A DNA stretch of 64,000 nt from Pseudomonas sp. Irchel s3f7 (lineage in GTDB: Bacteria > Pseudomonadota > Gammaproteobacteria > Pseudomonadales > Pseudomonadaceae). Where the stretch lies: the NCBI RefSeq assembly GCF_900187615.1, contig NZ_FYDO01000011.1:1-64000 (forward strand), read 5' to 3'. A program made the translations under genes and the position numbers. Each line of letters begins with the position of its first letter. The first letter of the stretch is position 1. Shown piece after piece: positions 46,772-54,820 of this stretch. The notes under the pieces are model-generated. The model was not told the DNA's origin. It saw only the letters and a program-made list of their open reading frames with translations, and searched no databases.

Positions 46772-47590
46772 GTGAATGTATTATCTGCGCAAAAAGTTGC
46801 CCCGCTCGAGACACAGGTCCCTGTGGTCATGGACTGCAAGCTGGACAAGATTTTCTACGGCAATTTCATGGCGGTGCGTGACAGCCATGTGCCGATCGAA
46901 AAAAACAAGATCACCGGATTCATCGGTCCTTCGGGCTGCGGAAAGAGTACCGTACTGCGCAGCCTCAACCGGATGAATGACCTAGTCAAAGGCTTTCGCT
47001 TCGAGGGTCATGTGCATTTCCTCGGGCAAGACGTTTATGGCAAGGGCGTTGATCCCGTGGTCGTGCGCCGCTATATCGGGATGGTGTTTCAACAACCAAA
47101 CCCGTTCTCGATGAGCATCTTCGATAACGTCGCTTTTGGCCTACGCCTCAATCGCTACCAGGGCGATCTGGGCGACCGCGTCAAGCACGCCCTGCAGGGC
47201 GCCGCGCTGTGGGATGAAGTCAAGGACAAGCTCAAGGTCAGCGGTCTGTCCCTCTCAGGGGGCCAGCAGCAACGACTCTGTATCGCCCGCGCCATCGCCA
47301 CCGAACCGGAAGTCCTGTTGCTGGATGAGCCGTGCTCGGCACTCGACCCGATTGCCACCCGCCGCGTCGAGGAATTGATGGTCGAGTTGAAGAAGGATTA
47401 CACCATCGCTCTGGTCACCCACAATATGCAGCAGGCGATCCGTGTCGCTGACACGACGGCATTTTTCTCGGTGGATATTTCACAGGGCACGCGTACCGGC
47501 TATCTGGTTGAGATGGGTCCCACGGCCCAGATATTCGACAATCCGCGCGAGCAAATGACCAGCGATTACATCAGCGGAAAATTCAGCTAG
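46772..47590 (+). CDS. pstB: Phosphate ABC transporter ATP-binding protein PstB
   Basis: The 272-residue ATPase has Walker [30 protein letters not shown], signature [14 protein letters not shown] and Walker [14 protein letters not shown], with the PstB-typical THNMQQA. The GTG at 46772 has GGGAG 8 nt upstream and is preferred over an ATG at 46757. No phoU gene follows, unlike many pst operons. A Fic-like gene takes its place. Confidence 0.92.
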   Translation: MNVLSAQKVAPLETQVPVVMDCKLDKIFYGNFMAVRDSHVPIEKNKITGFIGPSGCGKSTVLRSLNRMNDLVKGFRFEGHVHFLGQDVYGKGVDPVVVRRYIGMVFQQPNPFSMSIFDNVAFGLRLNRYQGDLGDRVKHALQGAALWDEVKDKLKVSGLSLSGGQQQRLCIARAIATEPEVLLLDEPCSALDPIATRRVEELMVELKKDYTIALVTHNMQQAIRVADTTAFFSVDISQGTRTGYLVEMGPTAQIFDNPREQMTSDYISGKFS

Positions 47591-47627
47591 GCAAAAACCG
47601 TCCGGTCAGACCGAATGCAGCCAAGGG

Positions 47628-47658
47628 CCAAACGACATTGGCATGCATTTGGTCGTTT
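47628..47658 (+). terminator. Weak stem-loop after pstB
   Basis: AAACGAC (47630-47636) and GTCGTTT (47652-47658) form a 7-bp stem with a TTTT run within its right arm. It may partly end the pst transcript before the Fic-like gene. Confidence 0.4.
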
Positions 47659-47691
47659 TACCTTCCCACCCCTCTTTCATCAGGATTGCCA

Positions 47692-48390
47692 ATGTCTGCA
47701 AAGCGTCGTCTTGATTTGTCTGCGATTGAACGTGCGCTGCGTGAGGTGCAAAGTCGTTTTGCTGAGCTCAGCAGGCACTTCACCGAGCCACGAGATCCCT
47801 TGACGGACGAAGTGCTTCAGAACGTGCTTGATGGCTATGCCCTGATTGACGACTACATTGCACGTGGCGTCGACCTGTTTGATCTTCAGCAGTTGAATCT
47901 GATGCTGGAGATCAATGCCACGGTCCTGTGCGGTCGAGACCCGGCGCGCCGGCTGGAATTCGCTCAACACCTTGCTGCCACCGAGGAACACTTCTTCAAC
48001 AACGTGGAGGGTGGAATCAAAGACTTGTTCAATTGGTACAGCGCGTATCGCAGTGAATCAGTCTGGAAGCGTGCCGCGGGTGTGTACGTGCGCATCCTGA
48101 GCAAGCCGCAATTGTTCATAGAAGGCAACAACCGCAGTGGGTCGCTCATCGTCAGCTATTTGCTCATGCGCGCAGGTTTACCGCCGTTCGTGCTGACGCT
48201 GGAAAACGCCGAGGGCTATTTCAACCCATCCTCAGTCATACGCAACTCCGCCAAGCATGGAATCAAGGCGCTGTACGAACTGCCCAAGATCAAGAAAAAA
48301 TATGCAGCCTTCCTGGAAGAACAGGCGCCTGATCCAATGAAGTTTTTTCTCAAAGACAAGCCCTTGCCCGTCCATCAGGAAGGCCGTTGA
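47692..48390 (+). CDS. Fic-like domain protein with degenerate active-site motif
   Basis: The 232-residue protein is not a family I know by name. Its residues 138-163 (KPQLFIEGNNRSGSLIVSYL and onward) align with the Fic core HPFxEGNGR followed by a helix. The Phe, Glu-Gly-Asn and Arg are kept, but the catalytic His is Gln and the second Gly is Asn. Fic proteins transfer AMP or phosphate to partner proteins, and without the His the usual chemistry is doubtful. The ATG at 47692 has AGGA 6 nt upstream. The gene lies behind pstB and overlaps a HAD gene by one base, so the two probably act together. Confidence 0.6.
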   Translation: MSAKRRLDLSAIERALREVQSRFAELSRHFTEPRDPLTDEVLQNVLDGYALIDDYIARGVDLFDLQQLNLMLEINATVLCGRDPARRLEFAQHLAATEEHFFNNVEGGIKDLFNWYSAYRSESVWKRAAGVYVRILSKPQLFIEGNNRSGSLIVSYLLMRAGLPPFVLTLENAEGYFNPSSVIRNSAKHGIKALYELPKIKKKYAAFLEEQAPDPMKFFLKDKPLPVHQEGR

Positions 48391-49025
48391 TGAGCTGGCA
48401 TCCAATGCTCGCTAAATGCCGAACTTTCGGCAGCCGTGTATGGCAAGCCATCCAGTGTGCCATCCCGATGCCCGTGTTCAGGCGTCCGCGCATACGGATT
48501 TCGTTCGATATCGATGACACGCTGGCCTGCCAACTCCACCAGTGCGCAGTAGAGAAAAACCAGCTGCCGGCCTGTGTCCACCGTTGGCTGGGTGAGCCGT
48601 TGCGTATCGGAACACGCTCCCTGACCCGAGAGTTACGTCGCCAGGGCTGCAGTATCTGGGTCTACACGTCATCGGGTCGCACGCCTTCCTACATCCGGCG
48701 TTGGCTATTACTTTACGGTATCCGCGTCGACGGCGTGGTCAACAGTGTGCGGCATAACCATGCCCTGACGATGCATGGGCTGTCGAACTCCCCTTCGAAA
48801 TTTCCGCCAGCATTCGATATCGACTTGCATGTCGATGATTCCGAAGGTGTGCAGATTGAAGGTCATGACCACGGTTTTCGCGTGGTTGTCGTACATCCGG
48901 AAGACGAGCGCTGGGCACAGAGAGTCTTGGATGCAGTAGCTGAACTCCAGGCGCAGCTAGCTTGGCAGCAACCGCTCAGACACAAGGCGCCAGCGCAACA
49001 ACGCTCGGAAGTTTTTTCCTCCTGA
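48390..49025 (+). CDS. HAD-superfamily hydrolase-like protein
   Basis: The 211-residue protein has HAD motif I as FDIDDTLACQL (nucleophile Asp and general acid), motif II in WVYTSSGRTPSYI, and a late acidic motif IDLHVDDSEGVQ. A Lys for motif III is not obvious. It is probably a phosphatase or phosphate-binding protein. Its ATG overlaps the stop of the Fic-like gene (TGATG). Its N-terminal 30 residues are basic and not part of the fold. Confidence 0.65.
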   Translation: MSWHPMLAKCRTFGSRVWQAIQCAIPMPVFRRPRIRISFDIDDTLACQLHQCAVEKNQLPACVHRWLGEPLRIGTRSLTRELRRQGCSIWVYTSSGRTPSYIRRWLLLYGIRVDGVVNSVRHNHALTMHGLSNSPSKFPPAFDIDLHVDDSEGVQIEGHDHGFRVVVVHPEDERWAQRVLDAVAELQAQLAWQQPLRHKAPAQQRSEVFSS

Positions 49026-49264
49026 TTTTTAGTACATCTGAAATATTTAGATCGCTCGCTGAGCGATCACCAATTCACACTGGGCGTAGTTGAGCTCAAT
49101 TGGAATCGATGAAAAAAACCAGTCAGCATTAGGCAGTCTTTGGCCTTCTGCCTGTATCTACAGTTTTTAAGAACGGTGTTAGATGCCGCTCCAGTACGAA
49201 GAGCCGGAACAAAAGCATAGGTTGTGAGCTCTCTTCGGCGTATTCAAAAAAGTCACGTACAAAC

Positions 49265-49293
49265 AAAAACGCCGCTTATTGAGCGGCGTTTTT
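49265..49293. terminator. Bidirectional Rho-independent terminator
   Basis: AAAAACGCCGC, a 7-nt loop and GCGGCGTTTTT form a perfect stem with A- and T-runs on either side. It serves the convergent HAD (+) and saccharopine dehydrogenase-like (-) genes. Confidence 0.9.
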
Positions 49294-49321
49294 GCAGCAG
49301 GCAATGAAGCTCAGTTGTATG

Positions 49322-50575
49322 TTACGAGCCTTCGGCGTTACCGCTCCAGGGGCGGTCTCCATTCTCATCCTTGATGCGGGTCGGCAGGCCCATCACGTCC
49401 AGCGCCCTGAGGAACGGCATAGCCGGCAGCTCTTCGACGTTGGCCATGCGTTGCACGTCCCACTCGCCGCGGGCGACCAGCAGCGCTGCAGCCACTGGCG
49501 GCACGCCAGCCGTATAGGAAATGCCTTGGCTGTCGGTTTCTGCGTAGGCTTCTTCATGGTCGGCCACGTTGTAGATGAACACCTCGCGCGGCTGCCCATC
49601 TTTGGTGCCCTTGATCAGGTCGCCGATGCAGGTCTTGCCAGTGTAGCCAGGCGCCAGCGAGCTCGGGTCAGGCAGCACGGCCTTGACCACTTTCAGCGGC
49701 ACGACTTCCAGGCCTTCGGCGGTCTTGACCGGTTGCTCGGAGAGCAAGCCAAGGTTCCTGAGTACGGTGAACACATTGATGTAGTGCTCGCCGAAGCTCA
49801 TCCAGAAACGCACGTTGGGCACGTCGAGGTTTTTCGACAGCGAGTGCACTTCATCGTGGCCGGTCAGGTACAGGTTCTGCGCGCCTACGACCGGCAGGTC
49901 ATCAGTACGCTTGACCTCGAACATAGTGTTGCTGGTCCACTGACTGTTCTGCCAGCTCCAGACCTGTCCGGTGAACTCGCGGAAATTGATTTCCGGGTCG
50001 AAATTGGTGGCGAAATACTTGCCATGGGAGCCGGCATTGACGTCGAGAATGTCGATCGAATCAATGCGGTCGAAATACTGTTGTTGTGCCAGCGCCGCAT
50101 AGGCGTTGACCACACCCGGGTCGAAGCCCACACCGAGAATGGCGGTGATGTTCTTCTCTTGGCATTCCTGCAGGTGGTTCCACTCGTAGTTGCCATACCA
50201 GGGCGGCGTCTCGCAGATTTTGCCCGGTTCTTCGTGAATGGCGGTGTCCAGATAGGCCACGCCGGCATCGATGCAGGCGCGCAGCACCGACATGTTTAGG
50301 AAGGCGGAACCGACGTTGATGACGATCTGCGATCCGGTTTCGCGGATCAGCGCCTTGGTCGCTTCGACATCCAGGGCGTTCAGCGAGAATGCCTGGATTT
50401 CGGCGGGCTGTTTGAGGCTGCCCTTAGCCTTGACGCTGTCGATGATGGCCTGGCATTTGGAGATGTTGCGCGACGCGATAGCGATACGACCAAGTTCGTC
50501 GTTGTGCTGCGCGCACTTGTGGGCCACCACCTTGGCGACACCTCCTGCACCAATGATAAGAACGTTCTTTTTCAA
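49322..50575 (-). CDS. Carboxynorspermidine dehydrogenase-like (saccharopine dehydrogenase family)
   Basis: The 417-residue protein has a Rossmann start (VLIIGAGGVAKVVAHKCAQH) and the saccharopine dehydrogenase fold, with AILGVGFDPGVVNAYAALAQ typical of carboxynorspermidine/carboxyspermidine synthases. These condense aspartate semialdehyde with a diamine using NADPH. The start appears to be TTG with GGAG 11 nt upstream, because no nearby ATG fits. It is encoded right after the decarboxylase of the same pathway. Confidence 0.85.
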   Translation of the reverse strand: MKKNVLIIGAGGVAKVVAHKCAQHNDELGRIAIASRNISKCQAIIDSVKAKGSLKQPAEIQAFSLNALDVEATKALIRETGSQIVINVGSAFLNMSVLRACIDAGVAYLDTAIHEEPGKICETPPWYGNYEWNHLQECQEKNITAILGVGFDPGVVNAYAALAQQQYFDRIDSIDILDVNAGSHGKYFATNFDPEINFREFTGQVWSWQNSQWTSNTMFEVKRTDDLPVVGAQNLYLTGHDEVHSLSKNLDVPNVRFWMSFGEHYINVFTVLRNLGLLSEQPVKTAEGLEVVPLKVVKAVLPDPSSLAPGYTGKTCIGDLIKGTKDGQPREVFIYNVADHEEAYAETDSQGISYTAGVPPVAAALLVARGEWDVQRMANVEELPAMPFLRALDVMGLPTRIKDENGDRPWSGNAEGS

Positions 50576-50604
50576 TTGCTTTACTTCTCCTTTATCTGTC
50601 CGTT

Positions 50605-51702
50605 TCAGGAAAGGCTGGACAGATAGTCTTCAAAATCGAATTGACGAACCACCTCGACGGTACCGTCGAGTTGTTTCACTGCGATGGACGGCATTTTCAG
50701 GCCGTTGAACCAGTTCTTCTTGACCATGGTGTAGCCCGCGGTATCGACGAACGACAGGCGGTCGCCGATGGCCAGCGGTTTATCAAACTGATACTCGCCG
50801 AAGATGTCCCCGGCCAGGCACGACTTGCCGCACACCATGTAGGTATGCTCGCCGTCGCTCGGCGCCAATTTGGCGTTGAGGCGGTAGATCAGCAGGTCCA
50901 GCAAGTGGGCTTCGATGGAGCTGTCCACCACCGCCAGGTGCTTGCCATTGTACAGGGTGTCGAGCACGGTCACTTCCAGCGAGGCACTGTTAGTGATCGC
51001 CGCTTCGCCCGGCTCCAGGTAAACCTGCACGCCATATTTTTGCGAGAAGGCCTTGAGCCGCGCGCAGAACGCGTCCAGCGCGTAGCCTTCGCCGGTGAAG
51101 TGAATGCCGCCGCCCAGGCTCACCCAGTTGACCTTGTGCAGCAGCTCGCCGAAGCGTTCTTCGATGGTGCACAGCATTTGGTCGAACAGGCCGAAATCGC
51201 CGTTCTCACAGTTGTTGTGGAACATGAAGCCAGAGATCTGATCGATCACGCCTTCGATCTTCACCGGGTCCCACTCGCCCAGCCGGCTGAACGGGCGCGC
51301 CGGGTCGGCCAGCAGGTAGTCGGAGCTGCTTACTTGCGGGTTGACCCGCAGGCCGCGGACCTTGCCTTGCGAGCGCTCGGCAAAGCGTTGCAGCTGGCTG
51401 ATGGAGTTGAAGATGATCTTGTCGCTGTTGTCGAGCATCTCTTCGATCTCGTCATCGGCCCAAGCCACGCTGTAGGCGTGGGTCTCGCCTTCGAACTTCT
51501 GACGACCGAGCTTGAGCTCGTACAGGGACGACGAGGTGGTGCCGTCCATGTATTGTTGCATCAGGTCGAACACCGACCAGGTCGCGAAGCACTTGAGCGC
51601 CAGCAGGGCCTTGGCCCCCGACTGCTCGCGCACATAGGCGATCTTCTGCATGTTGACCAGCAGCTTCTGTTTGTCGATGAGGTAGTACGGCGTTTTGATC
51701 AT
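50605..51702 (-). CDS. nspC: Carboxynorspermidine decarboxylase
   Basis: The 365-residue PLP enzyme has the alanine racemase-like barrel of group IV decarboxylases. The PLP Lys lies in KALLALKCFATW, and YLEPGEAAITNSASL and HTYMVCGKSCLAGDIFGEY hold cofactor and substrate residues. It decarboxylates carboxynorspermidine or carboxyspermidine to the triamine. The ATG at 51702 has AGGAGG 7 nt upstream. With the dehydrogenase it gives an aspartate-semialdehyde route to spermidine-type polyamines. Confidence 0.88.
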   Translation of the reverse strand: MIKTPYYLIDKQKLLVNMQKIAYVREQSGAKALLALKCFATWSVFDLMQQYMDGTTSSSLYELKLGRQKFEGETHAYSVAWADDEIEEMLDNSDKIIFNSISQLQRFAERSQGKVRGLRVNPQVSSSDYLLADPARPFSRLGEWDPVKIEGVIDQISGFMFHNNCENGDFGLFDQMLCTIEERFGELLHKVNWVSLGGGIHFTGEGYALDAFCARLKAFSQKYGVQVYLEPGEAAITNSASLEVTVLDTLYNGKHLAVVDSSIEAHLLDLLIYRLNAKLAPSDGEHTYMVCGKSCLAGDIFGEYQFDKPLAIGDRLSFVDTAGYTMVKKNWFNGLKMPSIAVKQLDGTVEVVRQFDFEDYLSSLS

Positions 51703-51906
51703 TTCAAGGCCTCCTGCAAGGCCAGCCAAAAAAGGATAGGCATTGTGCCTTCGCTGACTACATATCGAAAGAGCTAGAAGGTACAGCTCACTGAGTCTAT
51801 ATATCCACGTGATTCGAGCGTCCAGAACGTGACTTACTACGACGCGTAACTCACGGATATAAAGGCGAATGCAAGCGAGGGCAGTCAGCTTTAGACAATA
51901 GACACT

Positions 51907-52140
51907 TCATGGCACCAAAAGCGCTTGGTCGATCTCAATAGATGGAATGGCTACTTCCTTGCGTTTACTGGCCAGCCAAATCCTTGTTTTGCTCACATCA
52001 AAAATTTGCCCCTGCTCCATCAGTGCCAACACGAGCGCATCGGAAACTCGATAGTGGCCACAGGCGGGACAATCTCTTTCCTCCCACGGGCCACGGCACC
52101 GAATGCGTTCAGCGACACCTGCACAAATAAGACAGCTCAT
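51907..52140 (-). CDS. Small zinc-ribbon hypothetical protein (77 aa)
   Basis: Not recognised. The frame from the ATG at 52140 has CLIC at residues 3-6 and CPACG about 20 residues later, a likely zinc ribbon, followed by a helical stretch (SDALVLALMEQGQIFDVSKT). The Shine-Dalgarno (GGTGAT) is weak. The function is unknown. Confidence 0.45.
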   Translation of the reverse strand: MSCLICAGVAERIRCRGPWEERDCPACGHYRVSDALVLALMEQGQIFDVSKTRIWLASKRKEVAIPSIEIDQALLVP

Positions 52141-52565
52141 GGGATCACCATTGTTTTTTTTCCAGTCTGTACCTATAAGTTGTTGGAAGGTGTAAACAAT
52201 GAGCAATCGTTCATCGGGTTTATCGGAGCTCTTGGTTCTGATTTTACCAGTGAGCGTATCTTGGAGCAGACGATGTCATTATCTCCCTATGGACCAGGCG
52301 CCGGGGATCGGAAAATGGATCTGTGGATACGTTTTTTGATGCAGCGGCTACTGGAGCGACCGCCAGTAGCAAAAGCTAAACGTATGGCTGCGTTGTGCAG
52401 CAATTTTGCTTGCTGGTAAGTTTTATGAGTGAGCGCAAGCTTTCCTTCAAAGTGAATCGAGAAACTCATTCAGTCCGCTGCTGGCCGCTTGAATCCACAT
52501 GCCAATAGCGGTCATTGGAATGCAAGTCTAACAACAGTTTGTAGTCGTTTTCACTGAATCCAAGC
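52141..52565. other. Intergenic region, nothing recognised
   Basis: About 425 bp between the zinc-ribbon gene and the ArsC-like gene, AT-richer than the flanks. No frame has a convincing start, and no repeat or RNA was seen. Confidence 0.4.
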
Positions 52566-52979
52566 TCACTGCCTTGTCTTCACTGTGACAAACATTTTGA
52601 TGCGGTCGTGAATCTCTTGGAGTGCATGGCGGAAAGGCTCATGTTTCTCACTGGTCGTCGGGTCCTCAAAACACCACACGATCACCTCACCGGAGGACGG
52701 CATCCGTGAAGCGTCTTCCGAGGATTTATCACACAGTGTGATCACGTAGTGAAACTGCTGCCCGTCAAATTCATTAATCGATTTGCTACGCAGACCGTTG
52801 GTCTCTATGCCGATATGTTCGAGAGATTCTACGGTTCGAGGATCAACCTCACCGGGCTCAAGGCCAGCGCTGAAAGCTTCGAAGCTTGAAGAGTCAGTGT
52901 GGCGAAGCATAGCCTCGGCCAGCAACGAACGGACGTCATTTTTAGCGCAGACAAACAGCACCCGAATTTTGTCAGCCAT
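52566..52979 (-). CDS. Low-molecular-weight phosphatase / arsenate reductase ArsC-like protein
   Basis: The 137-residue protein has the CX5R active-site loop as VLFVCAKNDVRSLLAEAML (C-A-K-N-D-V-R), where typical ArsC has CxxNSCRS. The later FEDPTTSEK replaces the usual DP acid motif. It either reduces arsenate in the thioredoxin-coupled way or dephosphorylates phosphotyrosine. GAGGAG lies 6 nt before the ATG. No other ars genes are near. Confidence 0.75.
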   Translation of the reverse strand: MADKIRVLFVCAKNDVRSLLAEAMLRHTDSSSFEAFSAGLEPGEVDPRTVESLEHIGIETNGLRSKSINEFDGQQFHYVITLCDKSSEDASRMPSSGEVIVWCFEDPTTSEKHEPFRHALQEIHDRIKMFVTVKTRQ

Positions 52980-53121
52980 TTCTTTCTCCTCGCTCGAACA
53001 GTGATCCGAGAAAACGCCCTGTTCAGTTAAGCAGCGTTTTGATCGCCCACCTTCAAGTCGATAGAATGCATTATTTCCAGATCTTTCAATTCTCGGCAGC
53101 CGCCGGCCGTAACAGTAGCGT

Positions 53122-53820
53122 TCACTCAGTTGCCGCCTCCAGCACATGCAAGAGATCAACGAACTGGCCTGTCAGCTTGTGATGCCTGTCGAGGTAGATC
53201 AAGGGCAAGCACCGCTCATGAGATTCACGCATCTTGACCGAGCTGCTGAGATACACCGGAAGAATCGGCAGCCCTTCCCCGATGAGTTCCTCGACCAGAT
53301 TGCGGTGAACGCCAGTGGTGCTGACGTAGTGATTGATGACAATTCCTTCAACGGCCAGTGATTCATTATGGTCAGCCTGAAGTTCGGTTTCCTGTGCCAG
53401 CACCTGGTACAACGCTTGGCGAGCGAAGGTATCGCAATCAAATGGAATCAAAACCGCATCGGCGGCGATGAGCGCACTGAACGCATAGAAATTCATCGCC
53501 GGCGGCGTATCGATGTAAATCCGGTCGTAGTCTTGTGAAATGTCATCCAACAGCCGGCGCAGCTTGTTTATCTTGAACTTCGCTTCCAGCTTGGGCTGTA
53601 AATCCGAAAGCTCGTGGCTGGCAGTGATGAGGTGAAGATTGTCGTAGGGTGTCTCAACGATATGAGCGCGACATTTTTTGGCTGCCGGCCCAGAAGACAG
53701 CGTTTGCTTGAAAAAGTCCGCAATACCCACCGAAATATCATCCCCGGTCAGGCCGGTGAGGTAATACGTGGAGTTGGCCTGGGCGTCCAGGTCGACAACC
53801 AGCGTCCGGTACACACCGCA
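53122..53820 (-). pseudogene. ParA-family ATPase remnant lacking the P-loop
   Basis: From YRTLVVDLDAQANSTYYLTG to the end the translation matches a ParA-like ATPase: Walker A', Walker B as YDRIYIDTPPA, and the C-terminal SSSVKMRESHERCLPLIYLD. The expected start with the KGGVGKS P-loop is missing. Upstream DNA only faintly recalls it (a GGTCGGTGCCAAATCC stretch), out of place and without a start codon. The open frame continues to 53991 but that part has no ParA character. The gene is probably inactivated by small deletions and frameshifts. Confidence 0.75.
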
Positions 53821-53991
53821 GTAGCGGCGCCGCTCAATGCCGTTGTCCTGTGAGTTAGCAGCGGATTTGGCACCGACCAGGACCTTGCAAGAGATTCCGA
53901 GCTGACCGCTAGAAGCCGCGGCCGACGGATCTTTCGAGGGTTCAGCGGCACTCAATCGGTGCCAACTACCTGCAAAATGGTTTGTCACCAA

Positions 53992-54332
53992 AACAGCAAG
54001 AAGTCGGGTGAATTTGCGGTCTGTTTGGCACTGCGGTTGGGGCCCAAAAACGTCGAATTTGGAGGTATAGGTCAGGCTCTCGGACGCGATGGTTTGATTC
54101 CAAATCGGCCCCTGGGCCTTGTGATCAAAGGGTCGTCAGAAGGCCCACAGCCCGTCAGCAATCAATTCGAATAGGATGCGCCCTCCCCGCGCTCTGTTCC
54201 GTTTCCCTAGCGCACAATCGGAAGTCCGGCTTTCGCTGCTTCCGTTTGTCTTCAAAGGCACGGCCCGCGTGACGTACAGCCGGTTTCGCTGATTTAGGAT
54301 GGTGACCTTTAAGAACGAAGAATCGGAACTGA
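53992..54332. other. Intergenic region, nothing recognised
   Basis: No gene is supported between the ParA remnant and the second copy of the 95-bp repeat. The base composition and short frames look like non-coding or decayed DNA. Confidence 0.4.
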
Positions 54333-54425
54333 GCTTCCAGGGTTTAGCGCCGCGGAGCCCTGAGGAAAAACGCCCTAATCGCCCGGAAACAGTGCGCTTT
54401 CCAAGGCTATCTGACATGCGAAAAA
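54333..54425. repeat. Dispersed ~95-bp repeat, copy 2
   Basis: This copy runs from GCTTCCAGGGTTTAGCG to TATCTGACATGCGAAAAA and matches 42506-42600 with about the same length and order of blocks. It lies about 190 bp left of the tRNA fragment, just outside the island. Confidence 0.7.
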
Positions 54426-54571
54426 GCTGAGAAAGGAAGAGAATTATCAAACAGGATTGGTGCCAAAGGCAGCGCGAAAAAGGGCCAAAAACGGCGTGAA
54501 CTCACACTTTGTATCAGCCAAAGATTCCACCCAGAGCCAGTCGTTTTGTAGGGGTAAAAACGATAAAAAAT

Positions 54572-54607
54572 AAAAAAGGGTCGCGAGATAAAATCTCGCA
54601 ACCCTTT
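54572..54607 (-). terminator. Terminator of the original tRNA-Pro transcript
   Basis: On the minus strand AAAGGGTTGCGAGA, a short TTTTA loop and TCTCGCGACCCTTT form a long stem with one mismatch and end in a T-run. It lies 9 nt after the tRNA 3' end, as expected behind a tRNA gene. This marks the left flank as the original chromosome. Confidence 0.8.
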
Positions 54608-54615
54608 GAATTATA

Positions 54616-54660
54616 TGGTCGGGACGGAGTGATTCGAACACTCGACCCCTAGCACCCCAT
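54616..54660 (-). other. Island attachment site: 3' 45 nt of tRNA-Pro(GGG)
   Basis: The minus strand reads from ATGGGGTGCTAGGGG through the T-arm (GTGTTCGAATCAC) to the CCA end. This is the 3' part of a tRNA whose anticodon loop would be GGG (proline). The 5' half is absent: sequence changes right after the anticodon loop start. The integrase gene begins 160 bp away, so this is an att half-site duplicated on integration. The intact tRNA should be at the far (right) end of the island, outside the window. Confidence 0.85.
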
Positions 54661-54820
54661 CTCCTTTTTCATACTTCTTGAAAGACTCCGAAATTTCACT
54701 CTGGATTTTTCTAAGCTAGTATTTACTTGAGCTCCAGCGGTGTTCTGCTCTACGAGAGTCCAGTAACGTCCATCAAGAGCCGACGTTTTTGTGGGGGTAA
54801 AAGTAGGGGGAGTCCATTTT

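Noticed and set aside
49026-49264. Possible gene between the HAD gene and the terminator
   Set aside because: No frame has a start signal. The stretch is AT-rich and most likely a 3' untranslated region.
53821-53991. First 57 codons of the ParA open frame as a real N-terminus
   Set aside because: The region has no P-loop and no ParA-like composition. It is open by chance upstream of a decayed gene.
54407-54641. Minus-strand frames across the tRNA-Pro terminator
   Set aside because: They read through the tRNA 3' end and its terminator, have no Shine-Dalgarno and have hydrophobic, biased composition.
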